Assembly: GCA_038363925.1 (NCBI GenBank) | Contig: JAQQWL010000002.1 | Span: 1,798,001-1,862,000, forward strand | Reading direction: 5' to 3' | DNA from: Apiospora phragmitis | Taxonomy: Eukaryota; Ascomycota; Sordariomycetes; Amphisphaeriales; Apiosporaceae | DNA length: 64,000 nt | Shown: piece by piece, positions 25,076 through 36,534 of the stretch | Numbering within the stretch: position 1 is the first letter of the stretch | How the letters are laid out: every line of letters starts with the position of its first letter | The notes under the pieces: generated by a model | Told to the model about the DNA's origin: nothing | Database searches by the model: none | The model's input: only the letters and a program-made list of their open reading frames with translations | Made by a program: the position numbers and the translations under genes

Positions 25076-26031
25076 ATGATGACTGACCTGTTTGAAATGA
25101 AAGCGGAAGCACTTACGCTGCCTGTGGGCACGACGTACACCACATGGAGTAACTGGGCGTATTACTTCACTCAAAATGGTACCGCTCGAGTTGGCCATGT
25201 TTTCACTTCTGGATCTGGGACAGTTCTAGCAGGCTATTACAATACAAGTTCTTGGTAAGCGTACACCAATGCCGATCCACCTATTCCCAACATTACCTGA
25301 CAGTGAATCACCTACCTTATAACCAGTCGTGGGACAAACCTAGTCTACACTATGACCATATTCGAGAATACTTTGTCTGATTCCCCATCGCACACGAGTT
25401 ATGGGTGTGGTCGTTGGCCGGCCTCCACGGTGTACAGAGCAATACCGGAAGCGAAGTCCACTACGTGTAAGATGGCATACTCCTCCTATACAGGCAATCA
25501 CTTGAACTAAGGTGCCCATATATAGCGAGTATTCCTGTTGCTACTACCACGCCAGCGACACCCGCCAGCAGTACTGCGGTCCCAACCCCGACGAGTGCCG
25601 AGACGAGCCCGAGCGCGAGCGGTGATCCATCTCCTGCCCCAGCGTCTTCGCAAGCATGGATTGCTGGCGCCGTAGCAGGGCCAATCGTCGGATGCATCTT
25701 GGTCGGCCTTTTGGTCTGGTGGATCATGAGACGCAGGATGAAGAAAGCGGCGGCGACTGTGCCGGCGCCTCTGCCGGCGGCAGAGCAAGCAAGACATGTT
25801 AGCAGCACGTACGGCCAGTATCAGCCGGTGTCGCATTGGCAGGCATCGTCACCGCCACCACCACCACAACAAGATAGGATCCCGCCAGGCTACGGGTGGG
25901 GAACCCAGCATAAGCCGACCTCTCCACCACCGGTCTCGGGTGCCTCCCCTGAGTCTTTGCAAGAGCTCTCCAATGTCCCTGGGAACCACGATCATGCTGG
26001 TGTAGTCTATGAGCTGCACAATGGTAAATGA
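25076..26031 (+). CDS. Serine/threonine/proline-rich single-pass membrane protein, 5' end uncertain
   Basis: I infer three exons that stay in frame: up to 25256; about 25328 to 25466; and 25526-26031. The introns use GTAAGC and GTAAGA donors. The predicted protein has a tryptophan-containing N-terminal domain, an S/T/P/A-rich stalk, one membrane span (QAWIAGAVAGPIVGCILVGL and WW after it), a basic stop-transfer RRRMKK, and a proline-rich tail with PPPPPQQ. This layout resembles fungal wall-sensor-like proteins, but the ectodomain family is not recognised. The N-terminus is unresolved. An upstream frame at 24904-25046 encodes a hydrophobic stretch (LLCFFFAIALFLSLVC) that could be a signal anchor, but I could not join it in phase. 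The start shown is the first ATG of the second frame. Confidence 0.5.
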
Positions 26032-26402
26032 TTAAAGGAGGTCGAAGTGACTGGCTCAAGGGGGGCCGATGGGTTATAGGCGGGCTTAGCATATCTTACT
26101 TTCTATGTTGTCATTTAATTTCCATTTCTTGTTTCTCAGGGAACTTTTATATGTTATTTTAGTTGCGTTACAAAAGCTCTGTTCCAAAACCTGAAGTTCC
26201 TGGGGCCCCAAGTGGAACATTTCAGTAATAATTGTGTCTGAACAGAAGATGGTTGCATATGTATACCGGGTCACATATAATTACGAACTACCAATGCCTT
26301 TGATCGCCAAGGTTCTGTACATTTCCTAGTTACTCACTTTCGGCATCTAATTTACTTACCTTCCTACTCCAGGGTCTTTCTCGGCCTTCCAAAACCTCTG
26401 CA
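26032..26402. other. Intergenic, nothing recognised
   Basis: About 370 bp separates the convergent ends of the membrane-protein gene and the small paralogue at 26403. I see no RNA gene or repeat here. Confidence 0.5.
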
Positions 26403-26849
26403 TCATGAGCTCATCGCCGCCTGAGACTCAGCAACATCAGGTTGGGCAACTGTCTCGGTCTCCTGGAGAGGAGGATCGCACGTGAGAAACTTGAACCTCA
26501 GACGCTCGATGATGTCATCATTATCCACCGCATCCGCTGTTTTTAGTACCATTACCATCTTCTGCTCAGGAGTGAGCTTCCATGAAGTGGCCACGGCAAT
26601 GGTGACGTGAGTGTCGTCGGGGCGCGCGTCCAGGAGCTTGAATATCGCCCTGAATCGGGTGTCCCGGATCTGGAACGAGTTCGAACTTTCCTCCAATCGC
26701 TCGAAGAAGTCCGGGCAAAGGGAGAGGTCTCCAAGCTCCGTGGCCGAGTGTAGGAGGCTTGCGAGTACCTCGAATCTCAACCCTTTCTCCTCGCGCATCC
26801 AGAGATCTCGGATCTCAGCCTGCTGTGTAGCGGTAAGAATGAAATACAA
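26403..26849 (-). pseudogene. Small conserved protein, paralogue of the gene at 28060-28482, start codon not found
   Basis: The open frame encodes about 148 residues with no known domain. It aligns with the 140-residue product of the gene 1.2 kb to its right: LTATQQAEIRDLW against LTAEQRDQITTTW near the N-terminus, and ARPDDTHVTIAVATSWKL against MGPDDTHATIDMKTSWQV in the middle, then a shared C-terminal ...CD(P/T)PL. Unlike its partner it has no ATG at the equivalent place: the frame opens at a TTG, with an in-frame stop a short way upstream. Either a first exon is missing, the start has been lost, or a base is wrong. The C-terminal extension is acidic and polar. Function is unknown. Confidence 0.55.
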
Positions 26850-28059
26850 GGGGCTCTTGGTGAGGGGATATGGCGTAAAAAGTATTAATTACTAATGCGC
26901 GTTTTGCCTTTCCCGATGGATATGTTGGTTCCGATTGGGGTTGTATTTTGCCAGAATACGGAGTGAAGAGTCTAGAAGTCTTATATGTAGCCATGTCACG
27001 ATTTAACAATTTTTGCTTTTCTATGAAAGATTGAGAACAAAGGGGGTGGCGTATGGCTCTCAGAATATCTCTTTAACGTTCTACACTCCCTTTGATAATG
27101 CCATTATCGCTGAATAGGGTCATTTGATAGAACGGACAACCCTGTGCAGTTTCTATGATACGATTAGTTGGGTATGCTGTTTCTCATAGATTTTCCATTT
27201 CGCCTAGGTTAATAACCTATCATTGAACCAAAGCAATGAAAGAATGCTGGTGTGAGTATATACACCTCGAGGCCCTAGAAGTCATATGATCTCATGGTTA
27301 CTATTTAACCGGTTGAGAATAACTATGTATGGGTCATGGAATTTCAATGAAATTTCCAACTATTCACCCCCATAGACCTTGCCTACCTTTGAACTCACAT
27401 CTATGAGTAATGAAAACCCTGCATTGTTCGTTATGGTTATTGTCAATAACAGAAACCAAAAGCAATGCTATCTTCGCAAGTCTTTATTATGTTTTTATGC
27501 CTCTTTAGAACAATTCTATTTTCTATTTCATTCCATGGCACCCTACTGTGTATTTCTTTCGTCTCAGTCACATGCCTAAATTGGCATTGGGTCGAGGGTA
27601 GAAAGGAGCAAATCAGTGTCAGTAATGTATATGGGGGTAACCGGGACGATACAGACCAATGCGTGCGTGGGTAGACCGTCCAGACGGTTCTGTAGGTCTT
27701 TTCTGAGTCAAGTCAAGCAATGAATATAAATCTCGTTCAACACATAGAATAATTATATCTAGGTGCTACCACTGGTCCGGGACCATATAGTCACTCAGCA
27801 GGTAAAGCTACCAAAGCCTAGAGGGCACCTTTTTAGACATCAAATCAACGGATCAAATGCAGGGAATTCGTGCACTACCGACGCATTTTAAAGTCACTCT
27901 TTTCATGTTTCGGATTTAATGTATAATATTTTACACTACTTTGCACTAGATGACTACCTATTCATCTATATTTCCTCACTCACCTCGAATCTCCTGTAAC
28001 CCCTTTTGAACAATCTGCTGCTCAAAACAAGGGCCTATGACATGCTCGACATCCCTCGT
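26850..28059. other. Intergenic region between the two small paralogues
   Basis: This 1.2-kb stretch holds only short, unconvincing frames (for example at 27379-27579). I see no repeat or RNA gene. Confidence 0.45.
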
Positions 28060-28482
28060 CTAATCACTGAGGAGAGGTGTGTCGCACCGACCATATGTGA
28101 CCTTGACGAGTGAGTCTGGAATATTTCTTGCATGCAACTCCTCTCCAACAGCCACCGCCAAACTGTTCTCCCGATACGGGGAAACCTGCCAAGAGGTCTT
28201 CATATCAATGGTAGCATGGGTATCGTCGGGGCCCATCTCCCGGAGCTCGTACTGGGCTCGGTACGGGGAGCCGAAGACAATGACCATGCCTTCCGGAGAT
28301 TGCATCGCCGTCGCCATGAACTCGGCAACGACTCTGCCGCCATGAGGGCCCGTGGATTCGTCCCAGTGGTCTAGTGCCGACGCAATAAGGTGGCGTCGTA
28401 CACCCTTTGCCAAGCGTTCATTCCAGGTAGTGGTGATCTGGTCCCGCTGCTCGGCAGTGAGAGTACGAGTGTTGAAACTCAT
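28060..28482 (-). CDS. Small conserved protein of unknown function (140 aa)
   Basis: An uninterrupted frame starts at the ATG at 28482 (MSFNTRTLTAEQRDQ). The product is soluble, with no signal peptide or membrane span. It shares three blocks with the product of 26403-26849 (LTA-Q...W, PDDTH-TI--(A/K)TSW, CD-PL), so the two are diverged tandem paralogues on the same strand. I do not recognise the family. A TATA-like box lies about 150 bp upstream. Confidence 0.7.
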   Translation of the reverse strand: MSFNTRTLTAEQRDQITTTWNERLAKGVRRHLIASALDHWDESTGPHGGRVVAEFMATAMQSPEGMVIVFGSPYRAQYELREMGPDDTHATIDMKTSWQVSPYRENSLAVAVGEELHARNIPDSLVKVTYGRCDTPLLSD

Positions 28483-28529
28483 GATGAGAGATTTAGGCCG
28501 AAGAAGTGTGTTTAGGTTTTAGGCTGTTT

Positions 28530-28572
28530 TTGTGTGTGTTTATGTCTGTGTGTGTTTATGTCCGTGTGTGTG
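28530..28572. repeat. TG-rich simple repeat
   Basis: Alternating TGTGTGTTTATGT units form a short microsatellite in the presumed 5' leader of the gene at 28482. Confidence 0.7.
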
Positions 28573-28630
28573 AATGGAGTTGAAAGTGACGTTTCTGGCA
28601 GGGATGGACCATACTTACGAAGAGCGCAGC

Positions 28631-28638
28631 ATTATATA
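28631..28638 (-). promoter_or_regulatory. TATA-like box for the gene at 28482
   Basis: The minus strand reads GGTATATAATGC here, about 150 bp upstream of the ATG at 28482. Confidence 0.45.
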
Positions 28639-29393
28639 CCTAGGACGAGATGTGTACAGCAGGAATGTTCAGAAAACTACAAATGACTTGTTTACCAGGC
28701 CAGAAGACAAAGAGGAAAGGTTCTTCCTTGCTTGACAGTTTTTCTTACTACCTTTGACGGCATACCATCAATGCAATTGTTAGTGGTTAATAGACAATTC
28801 ACTATTTTGATATAAAACAACAGCAATAAACAACTTTGTTGTCTGACCTTTTTGTATCTCGACAGTCTGTCGATCTATATGCTGAGTAGGTAACTTGCCA
28901 TTAATCTTGACACAGTCTTCGCCCAGTCAGTCAAGATTGTGAGCCAAATCTTGCTTCATCCGATTCTGCAAAAGTCCATCCCAGAGACTTATGCATGAGG
29001 TTGAATTAAGCTCAAGCAGGCGTGTTGTGGGTTCTGGTAAATGCAGTAGAACAAGAAAATAAGAACGTAAATTGGCAAGCCGCACAACGAGAGAAGGTTT
29101 TACGAGCGTATGAAGTCCAGCATGCAGGTATCCGCCCTTGGCAAAAGATATTCCAGCACCGGAATACTTGGCCCAAGGAGCCCCGGCCTACAACAGAGAC
29201 CATACGGTCCGGTTTATCTCGGTTGGTAGACGGCCGATGATCAAGCTCTTCGAGGCCTTCTTGAAAAATGGATGGTATCCCGACCAGCTGTTGGGCCCTC
29301 ACCAGGAGCTATGAATTCTGGGGCGTTGTCTGCAAGAGGCTGCTTTGCATTCTCAGACTTGTGTGTGGGACATGAAGATACCCAGGTTTCCTC
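28639..29393. other. Intergenic, short frames only
   Basis: No convincing gene. Between 29010 and 29300 several short frames exist on both strands without a recognisable domain, possibly the remains of a decayed gene. Confidence 0.4.
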
Positions 29394-29396
29394 TTG

Positions 29397-29828
29397 ATGC
29401 AAATGCTGATTCGACAGTTGCCTGAGACAATAAGCATCTTCTGTCCTGTCTCTCTGAGATTTGAGACTCCTGCGGAGCGCCACTCAAGAAACATATTCAA
29501 CTTGACTGTTATCATCGGAACCCCTGAAGCTGACAACGTTCTTCTGTCAAATAACGCAGAGTTTGAGTATGGCTGTCCACTACACATCTTCTGCGACAGT
29601 CTCCTCCATCATGCAGCCCTTTGGTATCACCCGCAGGCTGTGACAGGTCAGACAACAGTGACCATCCAGAACTACCAGAACCATCTTTTGACCAGGGAAA
29701 TCCTCAATAAATTCGAGACTTCTAGGGAAAAATATATCATGACCCTACGACACAGTAAGCCACTTGGGCCTTGGTGTGGATATAAAAGGGGTAAAAGACA
29801 TGTAAGTTCGATTCGCGATGAACCTTAA
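29397..29828 (+). CDS. Unidentified ORF, about 144 aa, possibly decayed
   Basis: The frame is open from an ATG at 29397 and has a non-random look (DNVLLSNNAEFEYGCPLH, then a polar C-terminus). I recognise no domain, and overlapping frames on the other strand are almost as long. The region just upstream has further short frames in different phases, so it may be a fragment of a degenerate gene. Confidence 0.25.
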   Translation: MQMLIRQLPETISIFCPVSLRFETPAERHSRNIFNLTVIIGTPEADNVLLSNNAEFEYGCPLHIFCDSLLHHAALWYHPQAVTGQTTVTIQNYQNHLLTREILNKFETSREKYIMTLRHSKPLGPWCGYKRGKRHVSSIRDEP

Positions 29829-29829
29829 C

Positions 29830-30710
29830 CGGAAGAAAGGGGAGAAAATTAGTCAACCGAGCCCCAATTACACGTTAATCAGAGTTTCCAATGGGACGCG
29901 ATTACCCTACCAATACGAAGCTTTGCGCCACAGCAAGAATAGAAGGAAATCAGTTGAGCGTGGTTCCTTCAACCATGTACCCTAGAAAGGGATCATGATA
30001 AATAGTTTCTACGATATCGAGCGAACAGTAAATGAACGCCGTGCCTCACTCTAAACATAACACCCGATTTGTAAATGCTGATGGTTCAGATACCTAGAGC
30101 TATCTATGGCACATGGTTAGGGGGCCAATCAAAGCGCTACCCAATCACTATCGACAGGCTTTGGTGGACTTTTCCAAGTCGTATCCCGGTGCAAGCCACC
30201 ACTGCGGTTGTCAGCAGCTAAGCCATGCGCTGTCCCCCTCATCTGTTTTGGGGATGCCTGTGTTCTCACCGGTGATTGGTATGTAGGTCCTGCAGATCTC
30301 TGCAACCCGGACTTGCCGATAATCTAGTGGACATAATCTATAATCTTCCCGCATCCAATTGCATTGACTTCCTTATCCGACTGACGTCGCTATGTAAATA
30401 CAATAAGAGGACTGGCGAAGCAGCTTAATACAATGATTGTAGTCTGACTTGCCAACCAGGGTCAAGATGACAGTGACCGTATCGTCAGCAAATCCTCCAG
30501 CTCTTGAGCTGAGGACTGCGGTCCAACTATCACGCCTATGATCTAGGATAACTGGCTGATTATCTATTCTTAAACAGGCCAGGATACCATAGCGGCGTCC
30601 GTGGCTCATTGCCATTCCTGCAATGCTTTACAGTCAATCGCTGACTGCTGTTGTCTTCTGTAACTTGTCTCGTCTCTTGCGATATATAATGAACGAACCG
30701 ACGGAGTAAC
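29830..30710. other. Intergenic region upstream of the lectin-like gene
   Basis: About 880 bp with no convincing ORF. A TATATAA lies at 30683-30689, only about 20 bp before the lectin ATG, which is too close to be a typical TATA box. Confidence 0.45.
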
Positions 30711-32263
30711 ATGAGAAAAGCACAATCAGACGATATGGAGACAGCATGGGATACCTACCCGATTCCGGTATCGCCGCCGCCCGGCGTGGCCGCGCCGCAG
30801 GTCGTCAGCCCCGGCGCTGAGCACCATCTTCATTCCCGCGAGAAGTACGTCGTGATAGCGAGCAGCAGCAGTAACGACGGCGAAAGCCGGCGTTCGGTCA
30901 GATCCGACGCATTGATATTGAGGCCATTGTCGATCGATGGTGGGCGTGCTGCTGTTAATGCAAAAGACACGAGGCCCAGGTCCACGGAGGCCGGTACTGA
31001 AGAGAAAAGCAAGAAGCGATGTTGTGGTGGTATTTCCCGCCGCAGGCTATGGATCTTGAGCGCCGTGATGGCTGTTTTTCTTGTTGGGGCTATTGTGGGA
31101 GGCGTGCTGGGAGGGATCCTGGCTAGAGAGAGAGACTCAACAGCGGGGTCGGCAACACCAGTGCCGCCCAGCGGTGGCACCCCATCGCCCTTGAATGTGC
31201 AGGACCCGCAAAGCCGCGCCATCGCGGTGTCCAATGTGAAGGCGGCGGGCACCTCCGGCAACTACCAGATCTTCTACCAAGACCTCGGCACCGGTGACAT
31301 CCGCTACCGCTTAGCCCGGGGCGACGCAGCCGCCAGCGAACAGAACGCCACACTCCAGATCAGGCCTACCCCCAAGACGGCACTCGCCGCCATTGCGCGA
31401 AACGCGAGCGAGTCCGGCCACCTCGCGGTGTATCTCTACTACGTGAGCACCTCCGATGCGGGTGTCACGTGCATCGCCGAGGCGATTATGGACTGCGTCG
31501 AGTCGACGGGCAAATGCACCACGGGTTCCAACACCATCGTGGAAGTGGCCCAGACCATCAGCCGCACGACCAAGCTCGCCGCAGTTTTAAAAGACGACAA
31601 GGGCGCATCACCATCGACGGTGCAGGTCTTCTTCCAGGCCCATATGGGGTTCGTGTGGGCGCTGCATGGCACCGTTTCGGAAGGGGTCCAGCAAAAGCCA
31701 CCACGAACTGGACCGAGGTCCGCACCGGCGGCGGGCAGGCGGTCGAGGGCTCGTCGATCGCGGCCACTCTCACCCAAGATGCGAACACAACGCTGATCTT
31801 CTTCATCCAGTCGCGCAGTGGGCGTTTGCGGGGCCTGCCGTACCGGGGCGACACTATCAAAGTCGCCAGCAAAGGCGACGGCGACGGCAGCGGTGGCGAC
31901 AGTAGCATCATCAAGGTCGACGACGCCCCGTTGCCCAACTGGAACACCGACGCGCGGCTCGCGGCGTGCTATAACTCCGTGTCCGGGACGACTACTACCC
32001 CCGATAACAACGTCACCTATCGCGTGTACTACGCATCGCCGTCCACGCACGAGATTGTCGAGTATACCGCGACGCAGGGAGGCTTCAACGGCACGTGGAG
32101 CGCGCCCAATAAGGGGCAGAAGAAGTGGGGCGCGCCGCAAGGCAATCTCGCTGTGGTGTCTTCGGGCAATGATCAGGTCCGGTTGGTGTACGAGCAGGAT
32201 GGGAAGTTGGCGCGGAACGTGTTCCAGGGGAATAACTGGAGTAAGACTGGCTTCTTTTCGTGA
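30711..32263 (+). CDS. Membrane-anchored fucose-specific-lectin-like protein, with a frame break
   Basis: The product of about 517 residues resembles fungal fucose-binding six-bladed propeller lectins placed behind a type II membrane anchor. Residues 1-110 are polar and end in KKRCCGGISRRR. A membrane span follows (about 113-138, WILSAVMAVFLVGAIVGGVL), then a PPSGGTPSP linker. Propeller-type repeats include SRAIAVSN, NYQIFYQDLGTGDIRYR, LAVYLYYV, YRVYYASPSTHEIVEY and QVRLVYEQDGKLARNVFQ. The frame changes at the four-G run 31683-31686, where one base appears to be missing; the two frames are otherwise collinear. Either this is a sequencing error or the gene is dead. Family identity is inferred from the blade-like repeats; bound sugar cannot be told from sequence. 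Confidence 0.75.
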
Positions 32264-32602
32264 CTAGTCTTGTGTTCGAGTAGATAGGCAGGTAGTGGAG
32301 TATCAACCAATATTGGAATCCGGATTTGCTGGTGATTTCATTCATTTATTGGTATCTGTGTGCGCGCATGCCAGAGCGAGAGCGATCTCCTCAGTTTCCT
32401 AACGAGGAGACATTCGTACCGAACTGACGGATACTGACCTAATCCTACATATATACTCCCGTCAAAGTTTTTTGTCTGCTCAAGAGAGAAATAACTCGAT
32501 GGTTCCGGTAGGCAAGCCCGATGATATCCCCCGCGTTAGTCAACATTCCTCGCCGAGAAAGAGGGTCTCCGAGATAGCTGAAGTTTCCCATAAGATGGTG
32601 CT
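32264..32602. other. Intergenic between convergent genes
   Basis: About 340 bp between the stop codons of the lectin-like gene and lin1. Nothing recognisable. Confidence 0.5.
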
Positions 32603-33927
32603 TCACTGCCAGCTAGATGGAGGTCCAGCCCAGTCCTCATCGCCAACTACCCGAAACTCCACGCCATCGCCAAAGTAGCCGGCTCTCTGCCATGCCTCCA
32701 TGGTGGGGCCATCGTAGGGACCTTGCTTTGGGGCGCCATCTCTGCCGTCCACCCATCTGTATTCCCACATCTTAGTCGGTGCAGCTTCGTCGGCCGCTGT
32801 CTCCCGTCGCGGCTCCACCCAGGGTTCTTGCGTCTCGCGGCTCCATTCTCGGACCAGGAGTTCCCGCTCCCTGTCGTAGACATCTGGCCGGTCCCGGCTC
32901 AGTAGTTTGTCTGCCGCGTCTGTGATGGCATCGATAGCCTCCTTGATCCGGACCTGCTCGGGATCTTCCTTTTCCGCCGAATCCACGTCCATGCCTTCCG
33001 GCTTCATCTTCTTCTGCTTCCACTTCGGCACTTTCTTGGATTTCGCCTGACCGCGACCTAGCCGCGCAAGAGCTTCGAGAGCGGTTTCTCCTAGCTCCAA
33101 CTTCATGATGAGCGACTTGAGAAGGTCTGACGTCAAGATGTCTCCGTCCTCTTTGCGCTTCTGCCGCAGCTCGGCTTCGCGCTTCTCGTGCGCCTCGGCC
33201 GCCTTCTTCATCTCCTTCTTGCTGACGCCCTCGAGCCAGCGGTCGTGTTGTGCGTCGCGGTCCGCAGCATTGCGCACAAAGTTGCCAGACTCGTCGAAGC
33301 GACCCTCTTCCTCTTCGGCACGGAGGTTGAAGGCCTCCACCTTGGGGGCGTGTTTCTTCAGTCCTCCTGCGCCGACCTCCTCGTCTAGGTCTTCTTCTTG
33401 TATCGCGAGTGCAATCTCCTCTTCGTCTTCATCGTCCGACTGCTGCCCGTCGAGCCGTATTTGCGCCGTGTCGCGTGACCTCATGTCTTGGCCCTCGATG
33501 TCGGCGCCGTCGAGGAAACGCACCTCCTTGCTCTTCTTGGTGGTCGTGTCGTCGACCCGGTCTTCGGTCTCGTCCTCGTCGGCTTCGGCGAACATGTCGT
33601 CCATGTCCTCGTCCTTGTCCTTCTCGGCCATCTTGGACTCGGGCCGGGCGCCTAGCTCCTCGCGATCGGAGTCGGAGTCGTAGCCGTCGATGTTGACGGC
33701 GCCGCGCTTGGTCGCGGCGCTGCCCTAATCACTTCGGCATCCGCTTCGAGGAATTCGTCTTTGTCCTCTTCTTCGTCGACGCCAAGAGCTAGCGCAGAGG
33801 GGTTGCGCACGTCAAACTTGACTTTCTTGGAACCGGGCTCGGCAGCGGCATCTTCGTCGGCGTGGTTGGCACGCGCAAACTGTTCGCCGGCGCGCTTTGG
33901 CCGAGCGGCGCCGTATCTTGAGGACAT
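32603..33927 (-). CDS. lin1: Lin1/CD2BP2-like U5 snRNP protein with GYF domain, one frame break
   Basis: The product of about 440 residues matches the Lin1/CD2BP2 family, a component of the U5 and tri-snRNP in the nucleus whose GYF domain binds proline-rich peptides. The N-terminus has KKVKFDVRNPSALA and, after the break, GAVNIDGYDSDSDRE. The middle is acidic and coiled (KKEMKKAAEAHEKREAE). The C-terminus is a GYF domain with WEYRW, QGPYDGPTMEAW and AGYF (Y in place of F in GPF). The ATG at 33927 gives MSSRYGAARPKRAGEQF. The frame shifts near 33721-33728, where one base seems to be missing; sequence on both sides is conserved. An essential splicing gene is unlikely to be truly broken. Confidence 0.88.
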
Positions 33928-34644
33928 GGTCGGGGCAAGGTGATATGTGGAATGCTATTTGAAAACGAATAAAAACCAGAAACTGTCGTCACCATCGGGT
34001 AGGATTGATTGACTTGTCGATCTAATCTAGGACTCCAAAAGTCTAGGCATTGCAGCTTGGGGCAATAGCTTTATCTAGTGGAGTATGTTTTGACAAGGAG
34101 ATTCTGGAGCTTCAATTCGAAAATAGACTGATGCCTCCGCGATTGAAAACTGATACACAAGGTACGGGTATTGGCGTGATAAAGTAACGGTAAAACAAAT
34201 CATGCAAGAGGCGGATTGAAGAAAGCAGCCTGATCTACGTCATTCAGGTTCTATCTTCTAGAAATTGGTGCTGGTCATTATCACTGTAAGCTATTCCTCA
34301 GGCAAGCGACACAAGCTCCTGCCAGCCACTAAAATCGGGAAGCTTTAGAAGCTCGACCCCCAAAGCTGCCTTAAAAAGCTCCCAAGCTTCCCAAGTCCCC
34401 GCTGTCTGGCCAGGTCCCTAACGAATTCCCCAGTCCGGCCCGGAACAATAGCCTAGCCGCCTTCTGTCGTCATCAGCCCAACTGCCTTCTGATTGACAAC
34501 CTTACCTAAAGGAGATGTTTCGTGGGATTAACTCACAATAACGGAGCGACTGCCAGTAACAGCACGAACCTACAAACCTCAAGCACCAAGCGGAGATACC
34601 ACTCCAGAACCTATTTGTAACCGCCACCAGCAAGGAAAGCCAAG
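33928..34644. promoter_or_regulatory. Shared divergent promoter region of lin1 and ufd1
   Basis: About 720 bp lies between the two divergent starts. It holds CT-rich and pyrimidine stretches but no TATA box I can defend. Confidence 0.4.
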
Positions 34645-35867
34645 ATGGTAAGTGAACGACAACGCCTGATAGTACTTGCTCAATATTAATACACTGCCTC
34701 CATCCTAGTATCGCCCAGGCTTCAACGATTTCGACCCCGACGACCCTCAGTCCATGTTCATGGCGGCCCGCGGCATATCACGACGACCGGCGATGCAGCG
34801 CTTCGACGAGTACTTCCGGTGCTACCCCATCATCATGGCGCCCGGCCCCGAGCGCCCCGACCTGAACTACGGCTCCAAGATCCTGCTACCCGTGTCCGCT
34901 CTCGACAAGGTGTCCAAGCTGCACGTGCAGTGGCCGCTGACCATGGAGCTCGTGAACGGCGCCCGGGAGAAGCACACCCATGCTGGTGTTCTTGAGTTCG
35001 TTGCCGAAGAGGGGCGCGCCTACATCCCCCAGTGGATGATGCAGACGTTGGCGCTGGACGTGGGCGACATGATCCAGATCAAGACGACCTCGTTATCCCC
35101 GGCCAAGCTCGTCAAGCTGCAGCCCCAGTCCGTCAACTTCCTTGAGATTAGCGATCCCAAGGCCGTTCTCGAGAAAGCGTTCCGCAGCTTCGCCACGCTC
35201 ACCATGGGCGACGTCTTCAACTTTGAGTACAACGACGAGGTCTACGACGTGGCAGTCTTGGAGGTGAAGCCGACATCGGAAAAGATGGGCGTCAGTATGA
35301 TTGAGACGGATGTCGAGGTGGACTTCGCCGCCCCGCTGGGCTATGTCGAGCCCAGCGCCGTAGCGGCACGAGCACGCCGAGAAGCACCAAGGGCGGCGCC
35401 GGAGTACCTGCTGGCGGCCTGCTACGCAGCCAGGGTACCATGGCACAGTCTATCAACTACGATGCGCTGAAGCCGGATTCTTCGCAGGCTGCTGCGGGAG
35501 CCCAGGCGGTTTCGTCACATTTCCTTAGCGGGGCCACAAACTCAACGCCAAGAATAAGGGGACTTCCACACCTCTTTCCACCACATCGTCCAACCAGGGC
35601 CAGCCGCCGATGCCCCGACGAACGAATGGCCCCATGCCGCTGCGGATAGGCCCCAACAAGCTTTTCTTTGGCTACGACATCAAGCCACTCAAGACTGAGG
35701 CCGACAAGGAGGCGGAGAAGGAAAACGCATCCAGGCCCCACTTTGTTGGTCAAGGTCAAACCCTACGTGGCGGTGCCGTCAAGCGCAAAGGCGAACAGGA
35801 GGACAAGGGCAAGGCGCCGGAGAAGAAGCCGAGCGAGGGTCGTCGTTTGGATGGGCGCAAGGGATAA
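34645..35867 (+). CDS. ufd1: Ubiquitin fusion degradation protein 1 (Ufd1), two frame breaks
   Basis: Ufd1 binds ubiquitin and, with Npl4, recruits the Cdc48/p97 ATPase for ER-associated and nuclear degradation. Exon 1 is only the ATG (34645-34647). A 61-nt intron (GTAAGT...CCTAG, 34648-34708) follows. Exon 2 starts YRPGFNDFDPDDPQ and runs through the double-psi barrel region (FRCYPIIMAPGPERPD, NYGSKILLPVSALD, YIPQWMMQTLALDVGD). The C-terminal part has NKLFFGYDIKPLK, a typical Ufd1 tail feature, and ends in a basic stretch. Two frame changes, at the CCC at 35351-35353 and at GGGGCC at 35530-35535, each look like one missing base. Start and intron are chosen because they give an uninterrupted conserved N-terminus. 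Confidence 0.92.
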
Positions 35868-36534
35868 CGGGATGGAAGTAACGTAGCATACCACGGCGTT
35901 CTGGATCGGTTCTCAAGGCCTGCTGTGATACTCAGTTAAGACTCAGGTCGGTATGACATTACATAGCAGTTTGCTATAATAGCTTATGATATGATTTAAA
36001 ACTCCTCGCATTACTATTTGGCCATGCTATATAATCCTTCTTTGAGATACTCAACACTCTCGCTTACAAGTTGCTGTGCATAGCTGCTGGCTTAGTTTCC
36101 AAAGTAACTGCTTATCCGCAGATTTGCTACTATGTTTTTCGATAAGAAACAACTGCCACATACCAAAACCAGGCCAGGCTTGGGTGTCGCCTTAGGTGTA
36201 GATATGCTCAGGTATCGGCTAGCAGCCTCAACTGAGCAATATCACCCTGGCCTACCTTTTGCGACTACATGAGTCGTCTAGACACTGCACCCAGCAACGA
36301 GAACTAGTTCTGTCCTCAGTAGAAGAGTCTGAGGTGGAAGAACCTAGGTTGCCTACACGATATAAATAGTTTACAGACGCGCATCATGTCCCCGAGTCTT
36401 TGACAAGTGCAACTCATCCAGGACAACTAATTTCATGTCCAGCACACCAAAAAGATCATTCAACTGTCTCCAGTCACTTCGCGGCCGCATTCCTTGTCGC
36501 TACTCAATTAAACCCCACTAACCAAGTCTACAAG
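35868..36534. other. Intergenic; promoter of the SANT gene at 36535
   Basis: About 670 bp without a gene. A TATAAATA box lies at 36361-36368, about 170 bp before the ATG. Confidence 0.5.
36361..36368 (+). promoter_or_regulatory. TATA box (TATAAATA)
   Basis: A consensus TATAAATA about 170 bp upstream of the ATG at 36535. Confidence 0.5.

Noticed and set aside
25461..26092. Antisense frames opposite the membrane-protein gene
   Set aside because: They mirror the codon bias and proline-rich coding of the plus-strand gene.
27379..27674. Short plus-strand frames between the two small paralogues
   Set aside because: No domain, no conserved start context, overlapping in two frames.
31439..32140. 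A 233-codon minus-strand frame opposite the lectin-like gene
   Set aside because: A shadow produced by GC-rich codons of the plus-strand gene; low-complexity R/G/V content.
33105..33683. A 192-codon serine-rich plus-strand frame
   Set aside because: Antisense of the acidic lin1 coding sequence (GAC/GAG codons read as S/L).
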